Source of the DNA: Clonostachys chloroleuca
Lineage: Eukaryota; Ascomycota; Sordariomycetes; Hypocreales; Bionectriaceae
Direction of reading: 5' to 3'
Length of the DNA stretch: 64,000 bases
Assembly: GCA_037952775.1 (NCBI GenBank)
Contig: JBANAY010000004.1
Location: 14,818,001 to 14,882,000, forward strand
The position numbers and the translations under genes are program-made. Every line of letters starts with the position of its first letter. Positions within the stretch are counted from its first letter, which is position 1. Shown piece by piece: positions 11,071 through 22,947 of this stretch. Below the pieces are notes generated by a model. That model saw only the letters and a list, made by a program, of their open reading frames with translations, was not told the DNA's origin and did no database searches.

Positions 11071-11529
11071 TAGCGCTTTAACAAGGGAGCTATTAGCAAC
11101 CTAAAGTGCTCCTCTGGGAGGGCCTTTGATCCTATACTATTACACATGACAGAGATGAGTCTTATTACGGATGTTAAAAGATAGCCCCTGATAACCCTAA
11201 CCCATATGAGAAACATCATAATACAAGATCGTTATATCGTACTGGCCAATAATAGTTCAGGTGAAAATGCCTTAGATAGGAGGTAGCTGAGCGTAGTCAC
11301 GCAACTTGGGGTCTTCTGATCCTACCGCTCACATGACTCATCTTGCCCTCTCCGAATTCCAAAACAATATGCGATAGATCCTCTTTATCTCTTGTTCGAT
11401 GGTCATTTTAATTGCAACAAGCATCTTTAGATGGTGAGTACTAGATTGACACCTTATGTAACTGAACGCCGTAGCGAGCGACTTCTGCAACGAAAAGACC
11501 TGTTCTCCATATACACGTGACAGAAAATT
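11071..11529. other. Intergenic, no gene seen
   Basis: Mixed composition with no open frame of note. Confidence 0.5.
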
Positions 11530-11977
11530 CTATTTCTCCCCATTGCCCTCCTCGGGTGGCCTCTTCTTCGGCTCACTGAGGTCAAAGGTGGTTTCCTCCC
11601 GCCAAGCCTTTGCTAACTGGCGTCGGCCCTTCCGTGTACTTGTAGTAGCATCCTCGCGATGGATTGGCGTTTCGTACAAGTGAAGCAGGAAATTTGTCTT
11701 GCAAGACCAAGCGGAGTAGTAATCAGGACATGAGCGATGCTTGCAGTACCAGACCCAGCGTCGAGTAGGCGGGAGATTGGAATTTTCAGTGTCTGTATCA
11801 GTATCCCCAAGATAGTCACCGAAAGATTGCGAAGCAATGCAATCGGACACAAAGTTGTTCTCGCCGTTGTTCTTAGTATCATAGGCACCTTCTGTCTGTC
11901 CGGCCAGGTCGTTCTCGGTACGTGTTGCTTCTTTGCCCGACTGCATGGCCTTATTCGGTTGTTCTTGGTGGGATGCC
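11530..11977 (-). CDS. C2H2 zinc-finger protein, last exon (5' part not found)
   Basis: The minus-strand frame ends at 11530 and stays open upstream to a TGA at about 12042. A good acceptor (branch-like gctaac, then cgcattag) places an exon start at 11977. The encoded tail contains an acidic stretch (DTDTDTENSN), then WYCKHRSC followed by SAWSCKTNFLLHLYETPIH. Two Cys and two His spaced C-x4-C-x15-H-x6-H form an atypical C2H2 finger. It ends in a basic, low-complexity tail. No convincing upstream exon was located before the AT block, so this may be a fragment. The internal ATG at 11946 could start a shorter protein of 138 residues. Confidence 0.4.
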
Positions 11978-12042
11978 CTAATGCGAAAGTTAGCAAGAAC
12001 TCTTTGGGAAGAAAAGATGAATCCTCCACATAACTGAGTTCA

Positions 12043-12459
12043 CTCCGGTCGCTGCTCTATTTTATTATGCGATGTTTCAAATATCTTTGGAGCTGTAACA
12101 ACTGTTTTTCCCATTCAGTTGGGCTTAAAACACACAGATCAGGTGCTGCAGTGAATGAAGCACGCTGACTGGCCCAGCCGCCGCACTAACTGTGGGGCAG
12201 CTGGAGCGGGGTACATACGCAGCCATGCCCAGTTAGCAGGGTTGGCTGGCAGCAGAAGCTCGCTCCAAATAATAATCCGTAGTCAGCCGTGCAAGGTGGA
12301 GGTGACTCGGTCAGTTCTAGAACGGAAGCATAGCTGCACGTGATTCGCAAGGCGCAAGAGCTGCCTGTACCTCTTTAGAGGGAGTTGGACCATAGGGTTA
12401 GGAATTACAGGGATGTATATATATTCTGCAGCTATCTTGCCTTTTCCAGGTCTTCCGGA
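12043..12459. other. Intergenic, no gene seen
   Basis: GC-normal DNA with short frames only. It passes abruptly into the AT-rich block at about 12460. Confidence 0.5.
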
Positions 12460-15400
12460 GAGATCTTATATATAATTATCTACTTTACTATTAGGTATAA
12501 TCTAGTTTTATTATATAATATCTCTTTTTTATATAATAAAATACTTTTTATTAAAATAAATCTTAGTTTTTTAATTAGTAGATTTAAACTCTATAATATT
12601 TTAATTTAATATATCTCTCTAGATTTAATTTAATTTTTTAATATTAAATATATTATTAAATATATTTTTTATTATATATATATTAATTAAATATAAACTT
12701 TTAAATTTTATATTTAATAATTAAATAATATTTAATTATTTTATATAATTTTTATTAAGTTTATTTATTATTATAATAGTTTAATAAGTTTATAATAATA
12801 AAAATAATTATAATATCTATATTTAATATAAATATTCTAATCTCTTAAAATCTAACTAATACTTCTAATAAAGTTCTTTAAAAAATAATAATTATTATTA
12901 GAGATAATATAAAATAGCTATTTATTAACTAGATTTATTATATACTATTCTAGTTAATTAAAAACCTATTTATTAAAATAAAGCTACTTTTAATAATATA
13001 GATTAAATAGTTATATCTACTTAGTTTATTATTATATTATATAGTCTACTTAGTATTATTATAAATACTTATAGAGAATAAAAACTAATTAGAAGAAAAA
13101 CTATATCTTAGAAATAACTATTTTTTTTTATATAAGTTTATTATAATCTAATATATAACTTATAGTTTTAGTATATTATATATTATATTAAGATAATTAG
13201 AATAAAGATAGCTTTTAAAAATTAATTATTTAAACTTTATTTTTTTTTAATTATATATAGATTAAAATATTATTTAGATAAGATTAAAATATATTAGAGT
13301 CTATTTTAATTAAATTTAAAATTATATATATTTAAAAATAAGAAAAATTAATTACTTAAGATTATTAGTTAATTTATCTCTATAAGTATAATATATATTT
13401 ATAACTATAGAATATTTTTTATTAGAAATAATATAGATTTAATATTAATTTAATATCTATTTATATATAGTTAGTTATACTATATAATATTAGAATAATT
13501 ATATTAGTAAATATAAAATCTATTATAATATATATATTAATAGTTTTATATCTCTTTATATAAAAACCTTGTAATAATTATAAGCTTATATTATAAAAGA
13601 TAATATATTATCTTTAGAGTTTTTATAGTCTGAGAATATCTATAATTATAAAGCTTTATTCCTAATTAATATACTCTTTTATCTACCCTATAGTCTATCT
13701 TCTTAGCTACTCTATAGCTAATAAAGCTTTATTTTCTCTCTTAAAGCTTATCTTTTCTACTATATCTTTTTAAATAGTCTCTTTATTATTTTCTTATCTA
13801 CTCTAGATCTAGCTTACTCTATAGCTAGTCTACTCTATACTAAAGACCTTAACATTTATAATTAATAGTTAATAAATTTAGTAAGTAGATATAGTTATTA
13901 GATAATAAACTTTTTCTCTTAAGAGCTATAGTTATAACTAGATTATTTATATATCTAACTATATAAATATTTTCTATTACTAGAGTTTTTATAAAATTAA
14001 TATCTATATCCAGACTAAAAGTATAATATTTTAATTTTATTTTATAATATTAAAAAGATTTAAATATAAACTACTAATTTTATTCTTAAAAAATATATAC
14101 TAGATTATATATTATTTAATCTTAGAATATACTTTTATTTATAATAAAATTAATAAAAAAATTTTTAAAATATAAAAAAAAATAGTTAATTAAAATTATT
14201 AGTTAATTTATTTTTATAAATATAACTAATATATATTTATAACTATAGAAAATCTTTATTAGAAATAATATAAATTTAATATTAATTTAATATTTATTTA
14301 TATATAGTTAGTTATTTTCTTTTTAAAGAGTTTTTACTATATTTAAAGAATATTCTAAGATCAGGCTATATAACTAGATCTATATAATTTATTTTCAACT
14401 AAGTTTTAATCTATATCTAATCTTTAATTCTATTTTTTTTTTACTTTTTTATTTATATAAGCTAAGATAAGATAATAGTATCTCTAAAAACTCTAAATAA
14501 GCTTACTAAGTATATAACTTAGCTATAGACTCTAAAGGGAAATATTTATTATCTATAATTAATTATAATATCTCTCTAAGCTTATTATTATTAATTCCTA
14601 ATTATTAACTACTAACTATCTCTTTTTATAATTATAATAATAAATATCTCTAATATTATTATCCTCTATAGCTAGAGCCTAATTATTATAAGTAATTAGA
14701 TCCTTATATTTATAATAATTATTATTAATAAAAACTATTAGAATCTCTTTTTAGATATTAATTATTTAAATTTATAATCTATTATAGATTTATTTATAAT
14801 AATAAAACTACTCTCTCTTATATAGACTTATTAGTTATATCTACTAGAGCTATTACTCTATCTAATAACTAGTTAATAAGAAGATATATAAATAATTCTA
14901 GTCTTTAATATACTTATAGAGAATTATATAAATATTTTTCTAGTATTTAATAATTATTATAATCTAATATATTATATATAGTACTAGTAGGTAATATACT
15001 AAATTAAATTAATCTAAGCTAAAGTAGCTCTTTAAATTTAAAATTCTATTAATTAGTAATATTAGATAGATAAAAAAGAATTAATTAAATAGAATAAAAT
15101 TATTAAAAAGTTTATTAGAAGGAAAAATTAAATTAAATAAGATTAATTAAATAGTATTTAAAATTATAATAGATTAATTAATTACTATTAATATAATCTA
15201 CTAGTATATATACTACTTTTCCTAGTTCTCTTATTAAAAAAATATATAATTTCTACTCTATAATATTATATTTTCTATAAATATTTTTTTATTTTACTAT
15301 TATATATTAATATAGCTAAAAAAAATACTTTTCTAAAAATAACTTATATATAATAAGCTATAGAGCTTAATAAGTTAGATAATAATACTATATTTTTTAA

Positions 15401-18340
15401 TCTTTTCTACTCTATCTCTCTCTCTCCTTTAATAAGACTACTATAGCTAAGATATTATATCCCTAGATAGATCTTAACTAGATCTAGCTAAATAGCTAGC
15501 TTTAAGATATCTTAATTAAGCCTAATTAAGATATAGTCTAGCTAGCTTTAGGGGTATATTTCTACTATTTTTAATAAGATCTAATTAAAATACCCTCTAG
15601 CCTCTATCTTTTAATCTAATTATTTATAATAACTTTAGAATTAGAGCTAAATAACTCCTTTACTATCTTATAAATCTATATATTATAGCTTATTTTATTA
15701 TATATACTATATTACTAAATATCTTATTCTTAATAAGATTTTTAATTATAATCTATATAATCTTCTATCTATATCTATTATTTAATATCCCTTTTAGCTA
15801 TAAGATTCTATAATTCCTATATACTAAGAGAGCTTTTTTTATATAAGTATAGTTTTTTAGTTTTTTAATACTTATTTAATTATTTATTTATCTTTTTAAG
15901 CTTAAATACTTTTCCCTTTAGAATAATAAGCTTATATATAACTTACTATATATCTTTAGTAATCTACTTAATACCCTTAATAATTAAGCTTAGAGAATTA
16001 TTCTAATAGTACTATACTTATCTTTTAAGATATTTAGACTATAAAACTATCTCTAATATATTAGTTAGAGTCTTTAATTACTAAGAAATAGATAGTTTAG
16101 AGGAGAACTCTAGTAATATTAGTATATTTATTTATATATCTAGCTTTAAGATTATACTCTTAGTATTTAAAGGAATAAATCTAGTATTTTATAAATCTCT
16201 TTAGATATTTTTCTTTATAATAGAGATACCTAATATCTTAAAAAATATAGAGAAGAAGTTTTTCTTTATAATAAAGATAATCCAGACTTTTATTAAATAT
16301 TTAATTTAATAACTATAAATCTTTTTTAATAAGCTAAAATAACTAATATTTAGTAACTAAAGTAAATAAGAAGAGTAAGACAGTATATAGAGAGTAATAA
16401 TATTTTTCTACTTATAGTATTTCTTAAACTATTAAATAGTAGTTTTTATAACTATCTAGTATAAGAAAGTAATATTTACTCTTAGTTTAGATCTAAATAT
16501 TTTAATTAAAGTATTTAATCTAATTTATAATAATTTTATCTAAGATCTAATTATTTTTACTAATAGAAATCCTTTAGTTAGATAAAAAAAAAATATTTTA
16601 AGTTTAAAATAAGAGATAATATTAGTTTTTTACTACTAGAAATAGTAAGATTATCTAGCTAGCTATATTAACTATCTAGATTAAAGTAATTTATTCCTAA
16701 TTACTAGATTATATTAATTTAGATCTTACTACTTAATTAAAATATATAACTATAGTATAGATACTAATCTAGTCTATTAAAAAACTAATCTTATTAAAAT
16801 TATAGATATTTTTATTAAGAATACTATATTTAGTTATTATATTCTATATAAAATTAAACTATAGATAGATAATCTTAGGATCTTTATATAAAGCTCTCTA
16901 ATAGTTATATTTATAAGATAAAACTATCTTAAGTAATAGTTAGTATTTAATAAAGTAAGAGATCTAATTAATACTAATATACTCTATATTATAATTATAT
17001 AGTAGGAGATTAACTATATCTTCTATCTTAAGAAAATATAATAAAAATACTTAAGAATCTAGATTAAGAACCCTCTTAATAATAACTTACTTCTCTAAAT
17101 TAGTAAGATTCTAATTACTAGATTAATAATCTACTTAAGGAGTATAACCTTACTTATATTATACTAGAATTATATAATTAATATTATAGATTACTATAGC
17201 TTATCAGAGACTTAATCTTAGATCTCTCTCTAAGGCCTGGAGAGCTAGAGTAAATTAGTACTTTTTACTAGTAGGTAATATACTTTATTATTAAATAAAT
17301 TAAGTTTAAAATTAGAAAATAGAAAAATTAGAAAAAGTAGTATATATACTGGTTTAGTATATATACTAGTAGATTATATTACAGAATATTTAAAAAATAT
17401 AATAACTAATTATAAAATTATTATATACTAATTAAAAAACTAAATATAATTTTATATAATAATATAGTTAGTTATATTATATAATAATTTTAAGTTTATA
17501 AATATTATTAAAATAATTAATATATTAAAAATTAAAAAGTTTCTAAACTTTAATTTTAAATTAATATTTAATTTCCTTAAATTAAAATATAAAATTCTTA
17601 ATAAAAATAATTATTTTAAAAAATAATATTTTAAAAATGTTAATATTCAAATTAGATATAATTATTAATTATTTTTTTCTTAGAATAAAATATAACTTAT
17701 TATAGAATAATAATTATATTTATTATTATTTCTAGCTATTTTATTAGAAGATTAAAAAATTAGCTTTATAAAGATAACTATTAAAATTATCTAAGTTAAT
17801 AAAATATATATAACTAAAGAGAGAAGAAAGAAAAAAGAGAGATAGATAGCTAAGGTAGTTAAATATAAGCTTATTTATCTCTTTTAAATATATAAATATA
17901 TATATAATTCTTATAGCTCCCTCTTACTAATAGAATACTAAATACTTAGAGAATATTAAGAATTAGATCTATAGCTCTAACTAATATCTATTATACTAAG
18001 TTATAATAGCTATAATAACTAATCTAGATAATCAGTTAATTATTATATCTTTTTAATTTAATTAGATAGCTCTTAGTTAGGCTAATAGCTATAGTACTAG
18101 CTATACCAGAGCTCCTTAGAGGTTAGTTTATTATAGAGAAATTAGTATTTAAAACAGTTTATTATCTAGAGATTAAGCGAGGCAAGAGTAATAAGTAAAG
18201 GAAATAAGAGATTTTATAAGATTTAGATAAAGATATTATATAATTAGTTTAATATATCTAGTCTTATAAGATAAATACTCTAAGATATACTAAACTTTAA
18301 TTACCTACTTATACAGTAGTAGAAATATAATAACAGCTTT
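12460..18340. repeat. AT-rich RIP block, transposon graveyard
   Basis: About 5.9 kb made almost wholly of A, T, TA and AG/CT steps. CA and TG dinucleotides are nearly absent by eye. No open frame survives. Internal duplications can be seen: about 13400-13480 resembles 14220-14310, and 14320-15200 matches a family repeated at 21.6-24.2 kb. A plus-strand stretch near 17150-17250 still reads a weak coding pattern with stops at Gln codons, but I cannot identify it. Confidence 0.8.
14320..15200 (-). repeat. Repeat family A, minus-strand copy
   Basis: It matches the reverse complement of sequences at 21.6-24.2 kb over several hundred bases. The part at 14320-14480 also recurs on the plus strand at 26310-26480. 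The minus strand has a weakly preserved frame full of Gln/Trp-type stops, consistent with a RIP-mutated transposon gene of unknown family. It retains an uninterrupted version of the site where a solo LTR sits at 22041-22947. Confidence 0.6.
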
Positions 18341-18578
18341 AGGCTTCGATTGTTATAAATTTAATTTTTTTTTTAATTTTCTCAAATAGAAAAGCAAAGT
18401 CAAGGAAGGTGAAAGGGAAGATAATCCAAAACAGTGTGATCCTCGCATGTTGAATGCGATCTAGTGCCGATGCACCTACGTTGTCCGTCCACATATATGC
18501 CCCGTTGTATGGACCGACCAGATTCAATCAGCCCACCTACTGTGTTATAAGTAGTCGGTAGAAGAGGCACCATCATAT

Positions 18579-19868
18579 TTACATTGTGCGAAGACTTTCC
18601 TTCTCCAACAACCTATACCGACCCTCACTCTGCAGCCTCTTCGTGGTGATGCGCTCAGGGTAGTTCCGGATGAACATGTCTGTGAAATGCTTGCCATAAT
18701 GTATACCCTCACGAGGCTCTTGGTTCACGTCATAACCCGGGAGTGGCCTAACAATGGCCTGGAAGCTAGGCTCGTGGAAGTAGGCAAAGGCGAACCTCTC
18801 TTCAGTATTAAGACCAACCTTGTGGGGGGTAGACGGAAGGGCCGAGTTAGTCATATACTGCATCATGTCGCCTTTGAGTGGATTTCGTTATTAGTGACTC
18901 ATGATAGATCTCATCGCTGGGAAACTGACCTGGAAAAACTGTGAAGATATTCTCCATCGGTGGGACAAATACCCACCCATCGTCATCCTCCTTGAAACCG
19001 GCCGCACTCGCCTTCCAATTCGCGAAGGACTCGTTCTTACGAGGCGGTCGAATGAACAAGGCTAGTGAATCAGCACCGCTAGTATCTGGTTTGGGTAACG
19101 GTATCCCTAAGGTAGCTTACCGCCCACTTCGTCCGCAGCCGCTATGACAAGCAGCCCGTAGTCAGTATGTGATCCGATACCACGACCCTCCTTTCCACTG
19201 CCATTGGTATCATTGGTTGCGGGGAAGCTGAGGTGCGGAGGTTGGTGAGAAACTGATCACAAGCATTCTTGGATGGGTGCTGAGTTGACTGACCGTAAGA
19301 TGCGCATGTGATGCCAACCATCCCGAGTCAGATTCGTCAGAGCCCCGGGGGGTACTTCAAGACCCTGCTCGAGCAGAGCGAGTAGCTTCTCGCCGCTTTC
19401 GTTGAGAGTGTCCATGTAGGCCCTCATTGGGTCGCGCAGGTCGGCATCGGGCCAGGGGCAGCGACCATGGCATGGCCACTTCTCGAGAACCCGAGAGTCG
19501 TCAAGCTCAAGATCTTTCGTGACTGTGAAAATCTCGCTGTAGTCCGCTACACCATCAGTCAATTCTTCACCGCTGGCAATATAGCCCGCATAGCTCTGGC
19601 TGTCTACGCAGGCGGCCTTTTGATAATACGGCTTCTGAAAAAAACGCTTGCTGGCGTCGTTGGCAGCTTTGTATAGTGCTTGTTGTTTGGGTGTCATGGC
19701 AACTTGCAAGATGCCATCTCGCTGCAATGCGGCAACCAGCTCTTTGCCTAGTTTATCATTCTCGGTTCCATTGACCTGGGTGGGTAGAGTAAAAGTCTGG
19801 AGCTTCCCAACCTGGGCCTTGTACCCGGGGGGAATTCCTGCACTGGACCGTTGTATGGGCTGGTGCAT
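18579..19868 (-). CDS. Ethylene-forming-enzyme-like 2-oxoglutarate/Fe(II) dioxygenase
   Basis: Four exons on the minus strand: 19868-19294, 19227-19121, 19061-18930 and 18871-18579, with introns of 66, 59 and 58 bp. The product is 368 residues; the Pseudomonas syringae EFE has 350. Identity to EFE is plain throughout: LQTFTLPT near the start, YAGYIASGEELTDG, SEIFTVTKDL, WPCHG, LTRDGWHHMRILRFP, the iron ligands in GSHTDYGLLVIAA, STPHKV with the third ligand, and EERFAFAYFHEP with the 2OG-binding Arg. EFE turns 2-oxoglutarate into ethylene and CO2 while hydroxylating Arg. The residue matching Cys317 of the bacterial enzyme is Asn, so ethylene yield is uncertain. The start at 19868 has A at -3; an in-frame ATG at 19919 is an alternative. 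It is isolated between AT-rich blocks. Confidence 0.88.
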
Positions 19869-21304
19869 CCTGAGCTGCAAGGCTTCGAAACAAGGTGCTC
19901 GGATGATGGGTCCGTACATACGCGGGGTTGGGAGGCAAAGGCGCAAAGAGGTTTGTTAGAGAACAGTGTCTTACAGTCCTCATAGGAGATCAGACTATTT
20001 GATGGACAGAGGTTCGAAAGAGCGAACGAATGAGACACAAAGGGATTTATATGTCGGATATGTCTATATGGTTCAGCTCTCCACTCTGACACTCCTTGAG
20101 ATGGTTTACTTCCACCATGCCAAACCCCACCGTTGTTATCATCTTGTCCCCAACAAAAGATCCCCTGTTCGATGCTGGATATGGTCAAAACACCGATTGG
20201 CAACAAAGCGGTTGTAGAAGCGCACGCTACGAGCCGGAGAAGGTCATAGGTTAGCTTGGAAGAGCCCTTGATGTCGGATGATAGGACTCCTTCATGGCTC
20301 AACCTTGATCCTAGGGTGGCTAGAGTAAGTGTGGATGAGAAAGCGTTGTATCGTGTGGAAGCATCGTGATTGTGACGAATACTATGAGCTTTGCGTCCTG
20401 TTGCAACCTTAATGTGACCTGAATTCGGCCCATCGGATGCAGAAATGGCATGATATTGTGATGGTGCTGCAGGAGGCTTCATATCAGGTGTTGGTTTGGA
20501 GGGGGCTATACTAGGTTATTGGGTTGTAGTCTCTAGATGCCTGGACACTGGCCAGGTCGCCCCAGGACAAACTGATAATCGGGGCATAGTGGGTCACATC
20601 AACTTCATCGCATGTAAACAGAAATCACTGTCACCCGGCAGAGTCTGGGAGGTATCCTGTCACTAAATTGGAGGCCTCTGGATATTATAGCATCATCTAA
20701 ATGTTCCTGCATGGTTCAGCATAATGCGAAAATCCTTAGAAGAAATGATGTCCCTTAGATCTGTAGAAAGGTGACTGTGAATCTATAGCAAGCGTGGGGA
20801 CCAGCTGTCAAACACGAATCTGCCCAGTATGATTTGCGACATGAGCCTTTGGCCAAATAGTATGCTATAGCAAAGCCGGCTAGCTTTAGTCCCGGTTCGA
20901 TGCCGGGGGTTACTACAAACACTGCGTACGATTCGACAAGGTTACGCTTTCGCCGTATAGCAGTGACTTAGCTGGGAAGCTATCTCACGGAACAACTTTA
21001 TCTGCAGCTTTATGTACTGCTACATGCATTTATCCTGGCCAAACTGGTACACAAGATCACGGCGCAAGCCCGAGCCCGAGGAGCACGTAGCCTAGCTTTA
21101 CGGGCGGCTACTGGGTTTTCGCTACTGCTCATTACGGTAAAGGTCTCGGTAGGATGCCGGAACTACGGTATGAGGAGGAAGAACACATCCGTCCCCGAAC
21201 ACAGTCATCGTCTTCCGTCGTGTTCCTACGCGCCTTCCTTCTACTGTGGGAGGGTTGTCGTTATGAAGGGTGGGAAGGTAGTAGAAACCTCTGCAAATCA
21301 CGGA
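19869..21304. other. Upstream region of the dioxygenase gene, no other gene seen
   Basis: A 244-codon minus-strand frame at 19748-20482 overlaps the dioxygenase exon out of frame and has no recognisable domain, so I do not call it. A T-arm-like hairpin occurs at 20890-20908 without the rest of a tRNA. Confidence 0.5.
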
Positions 21305-21415
21305 TGTAATAAATACAACTTTGCTGATCTTTTCTTTTTAGAAAAGAGCAAGCCTGTAGTTACGCACACGTACACGTTAATACCTGTTTTATTTAATGCG
21401 CGCTTAAAGTAGTGA
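21305..21415 (+). repeat. Repeat B, plus-strand copy
   Basis: The sequence around atacaacttt, gatctttt, ttacgcacacgtacac and tgcgcgctt matches the reverse complement of 25695-25850 with the motifs in the same order. The two copies face each other 4.3 kb apart and could be ends of one composite element. Confidence 0.55.
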
Positions 21416-22040
21416 GCAGAGAGCTGGACATCCCGTCTGCATCCCCGCTTAGTAACTTTGCTAGCTACCATGAGAGACAGGGGCATTTTGAAGCACGACT
21501 TAAATACCGCTACAGGAAGCAAAGACCCTAGTATATATTTTCTACTGTAAGCTGGTGAAACTACCTTAGTAAAGCAGTATCCTAGGATTAATATAGCCTT
21601 AGGGTCACTGTATGAAATTATATTTAGACTTTTAATTAGTATATAGTAACTTTATAATTAGCTATTATATTTTTATTTAAATATTCTAAGATAGTAACTA
21701 ATTAATCTATTATTATTTTAAATATTATTTAATTAATTTTATTTTATTTAATTTCTCTATTTAATAAACTTTTTAATATTTTAATTTAATCCTAATTTCT
21801 TTTTATTTATTTAATATAATTAATTTAAATAGATTTTAAATTTAAAAAATTATTTTAATTTAATTTAATTTAATTTAGTATATTATTTACTAAAACTATA
21901 TATAATAATTTAAATTATAATAATTATTAAATATTAGAGGAATATTTATATAGTTCTTTATAAATATAATAAAAATTAAAATTATTTATATATCTTTCTA
22001 ATAGCTAGCTATTAAATAGAATAATAGATCTAGTAGATAT

Positions 22041-22947
22041 TGTTGAATTGAGAGACTATAGCTACTATAAGTTAGTGACCGTATCGCTATAAGTTAACGG
22101 TTATACTACTAACCTCTAGCGGTTGCAACCACTAACTGTTAGCGATCGTAGCTACTAACTGTTAGCGATTACAGCTACTAGCTGTTAGTGATCGCTAATC
22201 CCTGTAACAGCTAGCTAATAGCGATTGAGACTGCTATCTAATAGCGATTGCAATTATTAGCCAATAACGCTTACAGCCACTGTAGGTCAGTAGCTACAGG
22301 CTGCTATAACTGCTACGGCTTAGCGGGCTCCAGTTCCCCTTTAGGGCTAGGAGTATCAGCAGTATTATTTATAGGTTATTAGGCTATAATAGCCTAAATA
22401 AGGGTCTAGAAAATTCAGGAAAAATCTGAGTAACTTCTAGTAACCTAACCTATACCCAGGCTACCCTATAACCAGCCTACCCTAGACTAGATCTTAGATC
22501 TTAGATAATTCCTTTATCTTTAAAGATAGGATATCTAATATCTATACTTAATAGATCAGCTTAGAGCCTCTTTTAGATAAAAGTAGATCTTATAAAAGTT
22601 ATATATATCCGTCTTATAGTTAGGTAGTTATAAGTTAATTTTTTAGATTTTCTATAGTAATAAATTTTATAGAAAATCAAAAGTAGCCCGGGAAGCTATT
22701 ATAGCAGGCTTTAGAGTAGTTTTTAGTCGGTAGACCTATGAGAGAAATTAGTATAATTTTCTGATTCCTCTTATAAAAATAAGATTCTTTTATACTATAA
22801 AATGCACTATAAACCGACCTTCTAGTGTGAAGTTTAACTAAGTTATAGAGGAGTGTTCGCTATAAGTTAGAAGCTAAAATTTCTACTGCTGCTAGTTATA
22901 GCGGTCTCAAGGCCTAATACACCTTATAGGCTACTGTAATTTCAACA
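22041..22947 (+). mobile_element. Solo LTR, 907 bp, with 5-bp target duplication GATAT
   Basis: It begins TGTTGAATTG and ends ATTTCAACA, so it has TG...CA ends with a 7-bp inverted TGTTGAA/TTCAACA. The five bases on each side are GATAT. A paralogous copy of the flanking repeat at about 14834-14850 (minus strand) reads straight through the junction, a natural empty site. The LTR keeps many CA and TG steps while its host sequence does not, so it landed after the host was mutated. No internal retrotransposon region remains. Orientation is arbitrary. Confidence 0.85.
22058..22330. repeat. Degenerate about 22-bp repeat inside the solo LTR
   Basis: Variants of agctactaactgttagcgat recur roughly ten times with drift (for example gctactagctgttagtgatc and gctatctaatagcgattg). 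Such arrays are sometimes found in LTR U3 regions. Confidence 0.6.

Noticed and set aside
19748..20482. 244-codon minus-strand open frame
   Set aside because: It overlaps the first exon of the EFE-like gene in another frame, and its composition and sequence show no domain.
20888..20910. T-arm-like hairpin cccggttcgatgccggg
   Set aside because: It resembles a tRNA T-arm or Pol III B box, but no matching acceptor, D or anticodon arms were found upstream.
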